This document shows positions 23,957-37,545 of a DNA stretch of 64,000 bases, piece by piece (the first letter of the stretch is position 1; each line of letters begins with the position of its first letter). The stretch is from Anthopleura xanthogrammica (taxonomy: Eukaryota > Cnidaria > Anthozoa > Actiniaria > Actiniidae), in the NCBI GenBank assembly GCA_964019055.1, contig OZ025206.1, positions 14,109,291-14,173,290 on the forward strand. Direction: 5' to 3'. The notes beneath the pieces are model-generated. The model was not told the origin of the DNA. It was given only the letters and a program-made list of their open reading frames with translations, and did not search any database. The position numbers and the translations under genes were made by a program.

Positions 23957-24086
<130 letters not shown>

Positions 24087-25231
24087 CAAATTGATATTTA
24101 TATCAAATATGTAAGAGTTAGTCTTATGTCTCGAGAGCCGACTTCCTTTGTTGCCAAATTAAAATGGCCATGTGGGCTTGAATTATGTACTACGATATCA
24201 TCAATCGAAATGTTCGATCTTTATCATTATTGCACTTTAAACGGCTTTGCCCAAATGAGTTAATTGCTAGGCTCTTATAGGCAATTTGCGTTTTCATTCT
24301 CGATTGTTCGACAAGCCTTCTAGTTCCATGAGCCTTGAAGGAGTCAACAAAGGTTCCGCAGACTGACGCTTTTCCCCGGTTTGGTATACATGTACTATAT
24401 AGGTACTAGGTTCGAGTAATCCAATGCCGGGGAGTATCATTACCCCCTCCCTTCCCCTCCCCATATGGGTTACCATCGCAGGTTACCCTCCAGCATACTG
24501 CCAGGTCAATTCTCCAACAATTTGTTAGTTACACAGTATTCATTTTAAAATATTCCTAGCAAATGTGAGCATTATCAAAGACACTATGAAACTGGTCAGG
24601 GAATTCGGATTGAATGCAGTGTCTGAATCACTGTCCACTAGAAAATGACTTCTTTCACTTTGGATAATCCATTTGAATGTCTCGCTTAGTAAGTATTTAA
24701 TTTAACATTTCGGTTCATGGTGTTAAAGTGTTATTTTTTACCACATATGAACTATTATCCAATAATATAGAAATCTTCAAATTTAACTAATTCGCACTGG
24801 CTCAAATCCTCAAGCGCTACCAATAAGAAAAAAAGTAGTTCTTGATAACTGTGGCATGTGGTTTGAATGGAAAAGACAAATAATGTACTGAATACAGAAA
24901 GAGTTCTCAGAATCGTGATATATCTAAGATTTTGAATATTTTGGCGCTTATGGCCGATTTGTTTACTTTACACACCGCTTAAGTTAAAGCCGACACATGA
25001 ATAAATTCAGAAAAATATAGAAATATAGAAATATCAAACTGTCAATATTACGTCTGTCTACAATATTAGCTGCATTAATATTCATTTTGTTACCTTGTTT
25101 GTAAAATTAAAAAAAAAAAAAAATTCCCCAAGAACGCGAGCTGTGATCATGACGGCCTACCTTTTATTTTCTCATTTTATCGAATCCTAAAATAACCTCT
25201 ACCGGGCTGCACGAGTAAGGCTATCACACAA
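24087..25231. other. No recognised gene
   Basis: AT-rich sequence; nothing supported. Confidence 0.4.
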
Positions 25232-25935
25232 GTAGAATTTAGATTTAGATTTTTAGGTCTTGCGGAGTGAGGAAAACCGAACTTAGAACCCGGAGAAAAA
25301 CCCTTGAATCAAGAGAGAAACCCTACAAACTGAACTCTGCGTATACGCACATGTGTCAGTTAGGCCATGTCCAGGAATCAAACTCGAGACCCCAGAGATA
25401 AGGGGCGAGTGCACTACCACTGTGACAAGAGAGAAACCCTATAAATTCTACTCACATGCGATTGCCGAAGTCCAGGAATCGAACTCGAGGCCCCAGAGAT
25501 AAAAGGCGAGTGCACTACCACTGTGACGATAGAGAAACCCTATAAATTCTACTCACATGCAATTGCCGAAGTACAGGAATCGAACTCAAGGCCCCAGAGA
25601 TAAGGGGTGAGTGCACTACCACTGTGACAAGAGAGAAACCCTATAAATTCTACTCACATGCGATTGCCGAAGTCCAGGAATCGAACTCGAGGCCCCAGAG
25701 ATAAAAGGCGAGTGCACTACCACTGTGACGATAGAGAAACCCTATAAATTCTACTCACATGCGATTGCCGAAGTCCAGGAATCGAACTCGAGGCCCCAGA
25801 GATAAGGGGTGAGTGCACTACCACTGTGACGATAGAGAAACCCTATAAATTCTACTCACATGCAATTGCCGAAGTACAGGAATCGAACTCGAGGCCCCAG
25901 AGATAAGGGGTGAGTGCACTACCACTGTGCCGTGA
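25232..25935 (-). mobile_element. tRNA-derived SINE with six tandem head units
   Basis: Read on the minus strand, six units of about 101 bp each contain a tRNA-like A box (AGTGGTAGTGCACTCG) and B box (GAGTTCGATTCCTGG). They are followed by one SINE body (gggtttctctcttgattc, ttttctccgggttct, ggttttcctcactccgcaag) and a short ctaaaaatctaaatct tail at 25232-25258. The body matches the plus-strand SINE at 37361-37545. Units 2 and 4 share private variants (ataaaaggcg), as do 3, 5 and 6 (ataaggggtg), so the array grew partly as dimers. Confidence 0.75.
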
Positions 25936-26546
25936 CAATAATGCTGCTTATTTAACTCTTCACCGATAAACTAGGTACTGCATATTTACTAACATCTCCA
26001 TACTAAGATCGGTGCTAATGACTTCCTCTCGATCGTTAAACCAACATTAATGTTCGTACTCGGATGTGATTCTTTTTGAACATACACGGAACGGCAGGTC
26101 TAACATCAGGGTGGTACATAGTCATTGGTCACCGACCAGGCCTTAAAATATCACCGCACACTCTAATATAAATCTCAAATGGCCATCAATGCCTCCGGTA
26201 GACCTAGAATGACTCTTATTGAGTATTGGTTTGCCGCAGCTAGAACAAGAGAGTAAGAAAGTGCATTATGGGGACCCAAACGAGTTTAAGGTTTATGGCT
26301 CAATGCGCTAGTGGGGTTTGTTTGAATATCAACGATATAGGTGCAATACCAAATAACTGATGCGACTTTAGATCTGCTATCGAATTCACAGTTTTCCGAT
26401 CAGTTATATGTTAGGCGTTTTTGAAGTCCTCTTGTTTGAAAGAATAGATTCAAGAGGAGTACTTCAATGTTCTGATCTTTAGAAGAGCAAGAAGGAAATC
26501 AAGAAGCGGATAAGGAAAATAAACAATAGGAAAAGGAGAGAAAAAG

Positions 26547-26753
26547 AAGATAATAATAATGATAATAATAATTTAATCCGCTTTCAATTCTCTCCTTTTT
26601 TTTTTTTTTTTTTTTAATAAAACAGTAATTAAATACATTCTAGTTTTCCCAAGGTTCATGGATTGGACTCGGCAGCTAAGAATTTTGTAAGCAAAACCTT
26701 AAGCAAATTGGAAATAAATAATAATAATAATAATAACAATAATAATAATAATA
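26547..26753 (+). mobile_element. LINE family 1, 3' end, copy 3 (plus strand) flanked by TAA tracts
   Basis: Plus-strand copy of the family 1 3' block (ctagttttcccaaggttcat onward) ending in (TAA)n at 26716-26753. The left edge also abuts (TAA)n (26547-26572), and a poly(T) run is inserted at about 26595-26616. Confidence 0.75.
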
Positions 26754-28860
26754 GGTACAGTGGTTCTCATTCAGTATTTTACATGCATATTTATTGTACT
26801 GTGCTTCATAATACTTAATGTCAGAAAAGAAGTTTTTTGACTGCATGCTTTTTGAATGCGGCTGCAATCCTATTTTACGAACGAATTTCTATTGAACAAA
26901 TGATTCGTATATATAAGCCAGTAAGTTATGTCTCCAGTTAGGCTGTTTAATCTCGAGTTTCACATCCCGCTTCAAAAAACAAGTTTCTAATTAAGTATCA
27001 CTTTCAGCTGAAATGTTAGATACTGATAGATAGAGTCAAACACTACTCAAAACAAACACCATGCAAAGCCAAAATTCTTCGTATGAATCAATAGTCACAG
27101 AATATGCAGTATCCCACCTATACAACATGCAACGCTCTGGTGTTAGGGATACAAGCAGTAGGCGATTGCTGCTTTCTATAGAACTTACATGCTTTCACGA
27201 GCCGTTAAACCAGCGAAATTTGGAGGCCAAAACAAAATAATTTCAATCTCCTGAGAAATGGAAACTATTGTTTGATCCTCCAAATTGAGTGGCATTGAGT
27301 GCTGTGAGGATATATAACAAATCATTAATATCCTGATAAAATTTCTTAGGATATGCGTATCACCATATTCGAATTTGCGATCCTTAACTTCGAATATATG
27401 AAAAAGAATGATATCAAATTAAGCCGGCCTGTGGTTTCCAGTATGGTTAAGGTAGCATTATTATCACTGACCAGCTGTCTTAGTCGATTTATTTACCCCT
27501 ATTAAGGTTCATTAACCCCGCGCTGAGCGCGTGAACGAAAGAAAACCGCCAAACAAATTGCTCATGGAACACAGATACTGGACTACAAGAAACGAGGTCG
27601 CCAGTCATTCAAGATGAAGTGTTTGTTGTGAAACTAAAAAGTAGCAGTCCTTATTCTTTCTATCATGCGCATACTCAGTTTGAAAAACCCACGGTTAACA
27701 TAACGTACAGTAACCATTCTAGGTGAGATATTCAGGACACTAAGAATGACTGGCTTTTTCAACAAGAAGAAGCAATTTATGGATCTAACGAATACATCCA
27801 AAGGAATGTTATGAATTGGGGGGCTTTTGCTGTCTGCACATGCAGTTTTCTAGTACAAATAATTCTGAAATGACCGCTAAATAGAGGTTGAGTTACCGCT
27901 TAATCAAGTTTGGCCGATTGTTTGAATAACCGGTCGGTGGTCGCTTAAGATATGTTCTACTATTCAACCTTCGCTCGAAACATGCTCGAACTACAGACTG
28001 CTGTACTGCTAGGTGACAATCTATACTCTTACGCCATGTAGCTAAGCAGTTAATCTACAATGTAGATAATCACAGCACAAATCCCACATGAATCAGTATT
28101 ATCACACGGTAGCTGCGTTTATTCACGTCCAAACAGACCGTACACCATAAAATGTGAATCAGCTGAGAATCATGCATAAACGATCCCAAAAACGTGGGAA
28201 AATGAATACATATAGATAATGGTCATAATATATGCAGAAAAAAAGACGTTATTAAATACCTACACGTTGAGCATCGATAAGGAGGACTGAAGTTCAACAG
28301 ATTTGCTCTTCATCCTTTGAATTCAATCGAATTTCATAAATTGATGTTTGTTGAGGGAAAAGAACCGCCAAAGCCCAAAAGAAAAACATTAATTGCTACT
28401 TCAATGATGGGATACTGATATTGTTTAGGAATCAATCCCGGATCTGCGGCTTGCATTGGCGACAGGCTATTCGCTAGTAAGACTCGCTCCAAAATCAGGT
28501 CAACAAGATATGTCACGAACAAAAAAAAAAAGGAAAATATGGAAAAAGAGGTTACGTGCATGATTGACCAAGAATAGCATTTGTTTTGACGTGCGAAAAG
28601 AACTGCCAACGTCGATAAGTCTAAACGTTATCGAAAAAAATCTATCAAAGACAACTTTTGGTGATATTAAATTTTTTTGAAATAATCCCATTCAACGCCT
28701 TATTTTGACTCCTAGAAGTTGGAAAAAGCTTTACTGATGAATGAACGTGCTATATCATATGTACATTCACTTAATGCAAACATTGCGCGGCTTTTTTTTA
28801 GATTGAGAGATCTACACTGATAGAGAGAGAGAGATAAAGAGTGAGATAGGTAAGGAACGA
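26754..28860. other. No recognised gene; one repeat relic
   Basis: 27211-27302 is a diverged copy of the core of the element at 51174-51447 (shared tggagg, aaaac, tttcaat, ctcctgagaaatgg-like and cctccaaattgag blocks). Otherwise nothing supported. Confidence 0.4.
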
Positions 28861-28914
28861 TGAAAGAAAGAAAGACAGAAAGACAGAAAGAAAGACAGAA
28901 AGAAAGAAAGAATG

Positions 28915-28947
<33 letters not shown>

Positions 28948-28985
28948 AAAAAGAAGAAAGAAAAGGGGAAAAGAAAGAAAGGACT
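28861..28985. repeat. (GAAA)n-rich purine tract
   Basis: Repeated gaaagaaagaca and gaaa units on the plus strand. Confidence 0.85.
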
Positions 28986-29244
28986 GAAATAAGTGCAGCC
29001 ATGAATATTAAATACCTTATACTTTAGTACTCTCTATGTATTTATACCAACAGTGTTTGTAATAATATATTTTATGTACCCGAAAATCACTAAATGCACT
29101 TCAAAGTTCCCGAATTGTCTCAAGCAATGTCACCTCTTTCAAGTGCTCCTTATTCACCGTAGCAATCGGCTTTCTTCATCGTTTAATTATGAAGTAATTC
29201 AATAAAATATGGCCTTCTTACCTTCCTGACATTTCGAGAGTATT

Positions 29245-29425
29245 GGCTGTAAATTTGGCTATCACTAAATCCCCGGAGATACGTTACAAGACATCAAACA
29301 CTCATTAAAAGAAACAGAGAAGCGAAGAACTTCCAGGAATGGCGGTGAATTCGGCTATCACTAAATCCTTGGAGATACGTTATAAGATATCAAACACCCA
29401 TCAAAAGAAACAGAGAAGCGAAGCA
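29245..29425. repeat. Two-copy tandem duplication, about 96-bp period
   Basis: ggctatcactaaatcc, gagatacgtta and aaaagaaacagagaagcgaag occur twice in order, about 96 bp apart. Confidence 0.75.
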
Positions 29426-32400
29426 GTTTCAGCCATACGAGATAAAAACGGAATACATTTCCATCGCGCAGGATGTTCTGCAATTAAATCTGATTTTATC
29501 TCATTTATAAATTATTATTCTTCCTCTATTCGTGCGTCGTGATTATGTACAAAACCAGAAAACCCATTTAAAATTCTATCATTTATGTTACTAATAAGAG
29601 ACAATCTTTCCTATCAGATCTTGATAAATGAATCAAACCAACGTCCGCAGAGAGTTACGAAATAACAATGATAATACAAATTGACACAAAAAATTTATAA
29701 TTGATTTGATTGCAGAAAAGCATGAAACCAGAAAACTTCCCGTTCACATTCTTATCCTAATCAAGTAAAAAGTTCCAATCTACTAGTACTTCAAATTAAA
29801 TCAAAATGCAGTTTTTAAAAATATGGTTTTCTTTCTTGGTTTGACTGAAACTTACCTTCTTTGTTTCGTGATGAGTTGAAAACGTTGTTTTTGGTACTGT
29901 TTTCGAGTGAGGTTTTTTTTTCTATTGTGGTTGAAAGCTTTCGACGTGACCTCCAGGTGATGCCAGTGTGCTGTCCAATTGTCTAGCAATCTTTAAAGTA
30001 AAGAATTTCTACTGCGTAATTACAAGACCATGGGATTGACGTGATATTTGGAGAATATCTTGAAAGAGAAGGACTTAACTGCTCTTATCTCTCGGCTCTG
30101 TGCGCGTATCTAGTGACGATTTAATGATTTTTTTGGTCACTTTTCGAATTCGATAGGCATATAAACCATTAGTACTGTTAACGATGTCACTCGATCTTCC
30201 TCTGTCAAACGAAAACTTGACGAAAAAATAATTCTTTTGGATCACTGCTCAAGTGTGCTGTGCACTTGGACTTGATTGAAAATCCACTCCAATGTTACTG
30301 AGATTAATATTTTTACTATTCGATAACTTTTTCTTGTACTTGCGCTCGACAAGTGTTAAGTTTGATTCTTTCAACAAGTACTTAATGACAGAAGTGAAAA
30401 TTAAGCCATTAACCTAATCATTGTAAATCTGTAAGATTCATGAATTCCTCATCCATGTGTACAGGGTGATAGGACGAAATACGTTATCATTTCCCTATAT
30501 CATTTCCTTTGACATCCTGTGACATCAAATATTAAATGCGTGTTTTGGTCATCGGCAACTGTGTATGGCACGATGTATATTAGGCTTGACAAAGACCGAA
30601 TACACAATTGCCGCCAGGTATTTTCTTTTCAAGATATATATTTACAAAAACAAACGTTAGAATTTATAACAAAATTAGTCTCGCTTTTTCGACGCCATCC
30701 GGCTTCATTTTCAAGAATAATGAATTATACTAAAGTATTTTGTCACGAAATATCATATTTATGAAAAGCTGAACAATAATTATTGCTTTAAAGACATTAA
30801 GGAGTGGAAATACAGACTTTTGTGATATGTTAGGCAGGCAGGCAGGCAGGCCTAACTAGCCTCGTTTTGGTGCTTTTCCCACATTTTACCCAGAAGTAGC
30901 TTAGTTTATAAATACGCATTAATTTAGTTAGTTCGAACTTGCAACTTTATTTCATTGGGTTTCTCCTTTCGAATGTCATAGTTTATCCTATCTGGAATAC
31001 TAAATCTAAAATCTATGATTAAATCAATGACATTGTTATTATTGTATTCTACTATTTATCATTCCATTGTTGTATATACTCTTTTTGGCAAACAAGACTC
31101 GTACGCTTCTTACAGTTTTCCAGGTTTTTAAATCGGTTCAAACTCATGGGTTTGGGTTTTCGCCCTCAGGCTGCGCCCTCGGCATCGGTCTTGAATTTCA
31201 ATGAAGGCCCTCGCCCTATAGTTTGAACCTTTATTTAGAAGTTTTCCACGTAGCTTTCAAATAAACGTCGAAACGTCGCAGTTTCCATTTTTATCTAGTT
31301 TTTTAACCATGTTATATAGTATATTTTATCGCATTTTTTATAGTCAAATGATCTATGAGAACCAAATGCAAAGCTTTGTAGAAGTTTTCCCGACGTAGTT
31401 TTCACACTCTAATGATAATGTACCATGATCGATATCACGATATGTTCTTTTCATTGAGATTTGCACTTTAATCCCAACCTCGCAACTAACTACACGTTCA
31501 CCGTCTGATTTCCAGGTTATTCCGTTCTGACTCATTCTCCGCTCCCTGGACTGAGACATTGTTAAACCTATAACATGCTTCTAATTGGTAATTTTTTCCG
31601 AGTATTCTATCCTGAAACTTCAGTTGCACTGTCATGCTACAGATAGACAAGTTCGTATGATGATAGAAGTATATAGTCATTTTGAGCGTTGGGTCAGAAT
31701 CCAACTATGAACTAACGCGGGGAGATAATGAAAACTCACTCAATCGTTTCGCACGAAGCATCGAAATCGAAAAAAACGCAATTTTGAGTTCGTTACGTTT
31801 ATTTTAAATGAATTTTAGAACACGTAATACTATGTTTTCCATGGTTTTAGAAAAATATTTGCGTTTTGCGTGAATCTGAAAACTCATTTCCGACCTCATC
31901 CCAATCTAATTTTTGACTTGATATTTTTGTTACACATTTAGCTTCATGGCGGTGTTTTATAGCAATCGATTAGCCTGATTGTTTCCTATACAGAGCCCAC
32001 ACCGCTAATACTGAAATATCTCTGAGGATCCTCTAATATCACCAGTAATTGTCATACAGATGGGTAAACAGTGGTGGTGATGGTTATTTAATTATCCCTT
32101 GAGTCATGAGACTTTGTTATTTTGGATTCGTGGTATTCGGCTAATGACTTCCCGCGCGCATGATGTAACGTATACCGGATGAGGTGAACTTCGTTGTTCG
32201 TTGGAAGCATAATGCAATCGATTCAGTCATGAAGTGCTTTGTTGTGAGATATATAACCGCAACGCATCGTTAGAACTCCTTCACCAATGTATCCTCCCTC
32301 CACAAAAATCAACTAAATTCAAGTGGCTCGCATGACAACATTAAATGGCGATCCCGTCCCTCCACACTTTATCACTAACCAATATCGAAAGGACGTAAAA

Positions 32401-32484
32401 GAACCACGGAGGACGTAAAGAAACCCTGGCAGTGACCACCCTCAGTGCCTATGCTACACCTCATACTAACCACATCTCATGATT

Positions 32485-32570
32485 GTAAAGCGCCTTTGAT
32501 CATATATACATATAGAAAGGACGCTATATAAATCTTTAATTCATTGAATCATTCAGAAGATGTACTTTTC
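32485..32570 (+). mobile_element. Probable SINE or LINE tail
   Basis: tgtaaagcgcctttgat followed by aaaggacgctatataaat is the usual end of L2/CR1-mobilised retroposons in many animals. I cannot mark a clear head. Confidence 0.45.
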
Positions 32571-33930
32571 ACACGGTTTAAGTTCATAGGATAAAACAAA
32601 CCTTAGGCATTAATTTGATAATATAATGAAATACATTTTTCTTTAACCTTTATTAGATGCCACGCAGGGGAGCTCGCAGTTTTATTTACAACCGATGGCT
32701 CATTTTTTAAGCCATGTCTGACTAAAAGACAAACGATTGCCGGTAGATGATGGATGACAGAGTTGTCAACAGCGGCCCGCCGGATACACGGCACGGATAT
32801 GAAAACAACGTAACTCCAGTACGTATATCCAATCAAAACACTCAAACACGACGCCGACAAGGCCACGGTCACGGACTGGGTACACAAATCTACATGTCTG
32901 CATCATTCTGCGAAGACCTTAGATGGCATTATATAGGTATTTAAGAAAGTGAACATGAAGAAATTCTTATTGCCCGACATGTACAGTTTCTTTAGGTCGT
33001 GCAATCGCCATTCGCCGCTTCAACCTTTTTTGAAATACCTTTCTATAAAAGAGCAGATATCGTATGGCCGACTCTGAAAAAAACGTATGGTGCGGACTTG
33101 GCGTGTTTCGTGCGACAATCGTTTATCCAAGCGCTTCATTCATGGAAAGGGATTGCGCGCGCTGTGATTGGTTCAAAGATGTCATGGATTCCATGTCGTG
33201 ACGGTTGTGCACATTCACAATGATACGAAATCTACTCTAAGCGCCGTCAATCGCAATAGACTGATTTAACTTGAGTGTAATGTTTTCCCTGTCTCATCTG
33301 TCTCATGAGAATAAGATTCTTTGCTTGAGTTGTATCCATATTCATATATCTTCCCATGCATAACCATTGAACAAAGAAATGATGCCCTAGGGATCTAAAT
33401 TGGGAAAACATTCTGTCTAAGCAAAATCGGTTTGATTATTTTCATAGTCCACACAGGTGTTGCACGTTCACGTAGCCGCTCATTTGCAATCAAAACAGAC
33501 CATATGATATGACAACGCTTGTGCTCAACACCCATACAACAATTGCAAAGAAAAGCCGAATAGGTAAAAGAGTTTCAATAAAAGATAAAAAATATCTTTA
33601 AGATATAATAATTAATGGTTGTAGCAGTAACGGCGCCGTAAGGAAGTCTATACAAGACCTATATCGGGAACAGTCAGTGTACTACTTTATTAAGTGTTTT
33701 TTTTAAAATGTTTTAAAAGAAGGAACATGAAACGTTCCAATACTATGGTACTAAACAATCAGACATGCCGAAACGTTATTATATACAGTACTTAATTCTC
33801 CAACTGATGAACTGCAGCTGACGCGGAAGTCTATCTAGCGATTCCGGGGGAAGCAAGCAAGGACAAATCGGATAAAATAATTAATACTTATTCGTTTGTC
33901 TCACGATTGAGGGTCATTTGTGGAGTGGAG

Positions 33931-33962
33931 AGTTCCGACTGCAAGCTGCTAGTCTTCATCAG
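33931..33962 (-). ncRNA. Hammerhead-like motif of a Penelope terminal repeat, degenerate
   Basis: Minus sense: CUGAUGA, then GACU...AGUC able to form stem II, then CGGAAC where CGAAAC is expected. The second core strand differs at a conserved A, so cleavage is doubtful. About 150 nt around it may be a solo Penelope terminal repeat. Confidence 0.35.
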
Positions 33963-34089
33963 GCGATGGTGTAGACTAGATGGTGCGTCTCTTATATATA
34001 CCTCTTGGCGGGTTACCTGTGCTGTGGTTCTGTCGGTTCGGGTTGTGATTTGACTGTTTTGTTGTTGTGTCAAATCGTACTCCCCCATG

Positions 34090-37000
34090 AAATTCGTATT
34101 TCAATATTCAAATATTTTTGATTCTAGATTCGAAAGCTCAAAAAATATTAATTCTATATAATTCCGTGTCGAAAAGAGAAGCCCAATGTGTAAAGCTGGT
34201 TAAATTGATGGAGTTCCTTTGGTTTTGGCGGGAATGGCGCCAAAACGCGCGCGTTTGCCCCCAAGCTTTCGGCTTCAGTAATAGTTTTGACTCAGTCGGA
34301 CATTTATACGCTGAGCAAGAATTGATTTGGTTTGGGATGTAAATTGTGTTCCATTGTTTTGACTAAGATATTGATATTCAATATATTCACAATTTTTAGC
34401 TCTAATGTCATGCTGATGTTGTGTAAACAACGCCAGGAAATGATGTTTAAGTCTTGCAATTGATCAGATGCAAATTGAGGGTTGAAAAAAAAGTTTGTGG
34501 CAAACAAGGATGTTTATGAATAGCAGCCAAATGATAATAGCGTGACTAAAAAAGTCTGAATCAATATTCGAACTACGTGCACGAAAGACAAAAAAAATTA
34601 ATAAAATGAAAATGAAAAAAATTACACGAACTAAAACAGCTTTATTTTTTGATATATAATACGAACACAGCTCTGAAGTGCCCAGATGTGCAAATCCCTG
34701 GGGTATTTGCCATCAGTTATCTTTATTTTTTAAAACGGACAGATTTTCTATCCTATACCCATAAAAATCTCAGTACAATATAAATAAAATACTGTCAAGA
34801 AATGTGTTGAAAGGAATCGTTATTTTCGAATACAGGCCATTGAAAACGATCCCTTTTGATACAAACACTATTTTCTTAAACAACATTGTTTTTTTTCGTA
34901 CAGAAATAGTTCATCATAAATATCAGTTTATGGGTATTCTTTGATTTTTTGGAGCCTTTCTTTTCGAATTAAACGAAAGTGTATCAACTCTATTAAGGGA
35001 AAAAAATACATCCGTTATTGTCGTTAATCAAAAGTATATACGTCGGCTTGTCTGAAAAAAGCAATTAACGGGTTGTGACGAGATTTTTTTTTCTTGCAAA
35101 TCTTATATTTTACCCAAAAAAATGTTTACTAGTTCCTAAATTTCACTTTAATTTTTATTATCGGTTCCATAAAAAGCAGAGTTGTGGATATCTTATTCTT
35201 TTTATCAATCAATAATAAAGTTTTTTTCCGGATCCAAATTAAGAGAAAAAAATTTCCGTGTATTTTGGTTTCTGATCTCATCAAAAGGGGCGATTGTTCG
35301 TAACTCGTTACAACCCAGAATTAAGGTAGATTTTCGAAGGATGAAACGCTGAAATCTAACTAAAAGCTAACAAGCTCAAAGGAACCGACTAAGAAGTTAA
35401 GAAGACTCAAGCTTGATCGAAATTCATAACGTGAGTTTTCTTTTTTTGGTGAATCCTTTTATAATTGATAATCATCTTCGAAGAATTGCCTTGAAGCGAT
35501 GCTGTTCAGTTAGATACGTGTGAACAAGTTTTTAGTGTGAATTTAAGCGTATATACTTCTCACCTTTATCTTCTCGACAACTACCATCTACTTATGACTT
35601 CTCGATCTGTGCGTTGCTTGCTCGGGCCCTCGTTTGGTTTTTTACTGGATCCAACGGATGGTAACACCTGAAGTACTGTAATAGTCGGGACGTATCTCAC
35701 CTCAATTCGGCACTTTCTGATTTGTTGTGACAATTAGAATCCGAGGCCCGTGATTGGTTGGATCTTCTTGATCAGATGTTAGCTATGGAGAACCTTTGAT
35801 CTTCTCGCTGTTTTTATTTTGTTATTTTGTTATTATTATTATTTTTTTTTTATCGTGATCAGAATCATTTTTTCAGGTACATTTATCAGATAAGTTTTCC
35901 CGCGCGCCATAGGCATAAAATTTCTTTCAAGAAACATAAAAAGGGCATGTAGTTTCCTACCTATCCTTTACATCACAACTTGATAAAAACTCTATTATAA
36001 CAGTCCTTGATTATTCTGCCCAAAGTCGCATCATTTAGCTACCGAATTCTCTAGCTGCCCGGGTACCTTAAAGAAAACAGCAACACAGTGTTCTATTAGG
36101 GCGGCTTTTTTCAATCTCTCATTAGAAGAAAAAACACGTATCATTCATTCAAATCAAGCGGCATAAATTAAGAAAAGTGTTGAGCTGTTTTCGTAATGAA
36201 ATCACTCTGTCACCAAATCTATTAGGTTTGACTGATTTTCCAGTTTTTCACTGGTATTTTATTCTTCCTTTCCATTCAATACTTTTTCCCTCCCAAGTTA
36301 ATTTCCGAGAGACATGTTTCTCAGTTTTGGTCAAGCTCAAGCTACTGAATTTGGATTCAATTTAACCAGAATTGTTTTTCCATATTGTTGTCCCTTCCAT
36401 TCAGCTGAAATTGTTTTCCCTTCGAAGTTTCAAGAGGCGCGCGGCCCGTGTCAGTAAAGCCTATATTGATGTATATATATATTGACAGATCAAAGACATA
36501 TTCAGTAGTTCCACACTCCCTAGGCGGTACTATACTTGCAAGGTATGATTTGTAAGTAACTTTCTATCACCCGAGGCTCCGCTTTTGTGCACCCGATCAT
36601 AATCAACGATAAAGCTGGAAAATCACTTTTGAAACTGCGGTCGAACTTAAAAGGCAAAATTCACATCATTAATTCACTTGATAAATCAGTGGCTTCATGC
36701 AGATCAGCATTGGAAATGATATTTTCATACATTTATTGTATTTTATCAATTTAACTTCATCCTGAAACAGTTTTGGTCATTCATTTAGCGAACTCTTTCT
36801 TTTTCAACAAGATAACTGCGGTATTCACTTCCTATCGTGTTTCGTAGCCAGAGAACTGCTCATAAAGCGTCTCCAGTAAATCGATTTGTTGTTGGGGGTC
36901 TGAGTCTTCAATTGTTCAGACATGATGAGAGTAACAAGACTAAGTCAGATTATGATTGATTATTTATTATCGGTGGTAATCTTTAAAGGGCGTTTATAAA

Positions 37001-37360
37001 TGTCGCGCCATTAGCGACTGTTATGATCAAAACCGGAGTGGTATAAGCAAAATAACACACAGATTTACTGCATTTGACTCTAAAATCACCATAATGCTAA
37101 AAAACACGGTCTGTAGAGGTTACAGATACATGTTGATGGCTTGATTTAGATACGGAGGGATGGTGGAAGAGACGGAGGAAAGATGAAAAAGACAGGTAGC
37201 GCGGTATATCTAAGGTGTTATCCCCCGAGGCATTCAACCCCAATATTCATATATATATACCTTATTATTTATTTATAAACAAGATATCTAGCATATCTTC
37301 GCAATTCCTTAGGTTAAAATAAACTTCATGTTTATCGTATATCCTTTATTTTTAGTTCGA
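34090..37360. other. No recognised gene
   Basis: A weak inverted pair (gggttgtgacgag at about 35069 and its complement at about 35308-35321) could mark a decayed element. Nothing else supported. Confidence 0.4.
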
Positions 37361-37545
37361 TCGAATCACGGGTGGCGTAGCGACAGTATATACACTCGCC
37401 TTTCACCTCTCGCGTCTCCTGTTCAATTTCTGGCGGCCACACCAGTGAGTAGAGTTTGTTAGGTCTCTCTCTTGATTCGAGTGTTTTTCTCCAGGTTCTC
37501 TGGTTTTCCTCTCTCCGCAAAACCTAACACAATAAATTCCAGCAA
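37361..37545 (+). mobile_element. tRNA-derived SINE, single copy
   Basis: A decayed tRNA-like head (gcgtagcgacagtatatacactcg; B box degraded to gttcaatttctgg) is followed by the same body as at 25232-25440: gtctctctcttgattcgag, ttttctccaggttctctgg, ttttcctctctccgcaaaacc. Confidence 0.7.

Larger units (their letters stand above)
28986..33930. other. No recognised gene; short repeats
   Basis: Contains a 96-bp tandem duplication at 29245-29425, a (GGCA)n palindrome at about 30829-30856, and a SINE/LINE tail at 32485-32570. No gene supported. Confidence 0.4.

Noticed and set aside
25232..25935. Six functional tRNA genes or a CRISPR-like array
   Set aside because: A and B boxes are present, but acceptor and anticodon stems do not form a full cloverleaf, and the last units join a SINE body. 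Repeats and spacers are not distinct, and the window is eukaryotic.
35069..35321. An inverted-repeat element with ends gggttgtgacgag
   Set aside because: Only 12 of 13 end bases match and no target duplication is seen; too weak to call.
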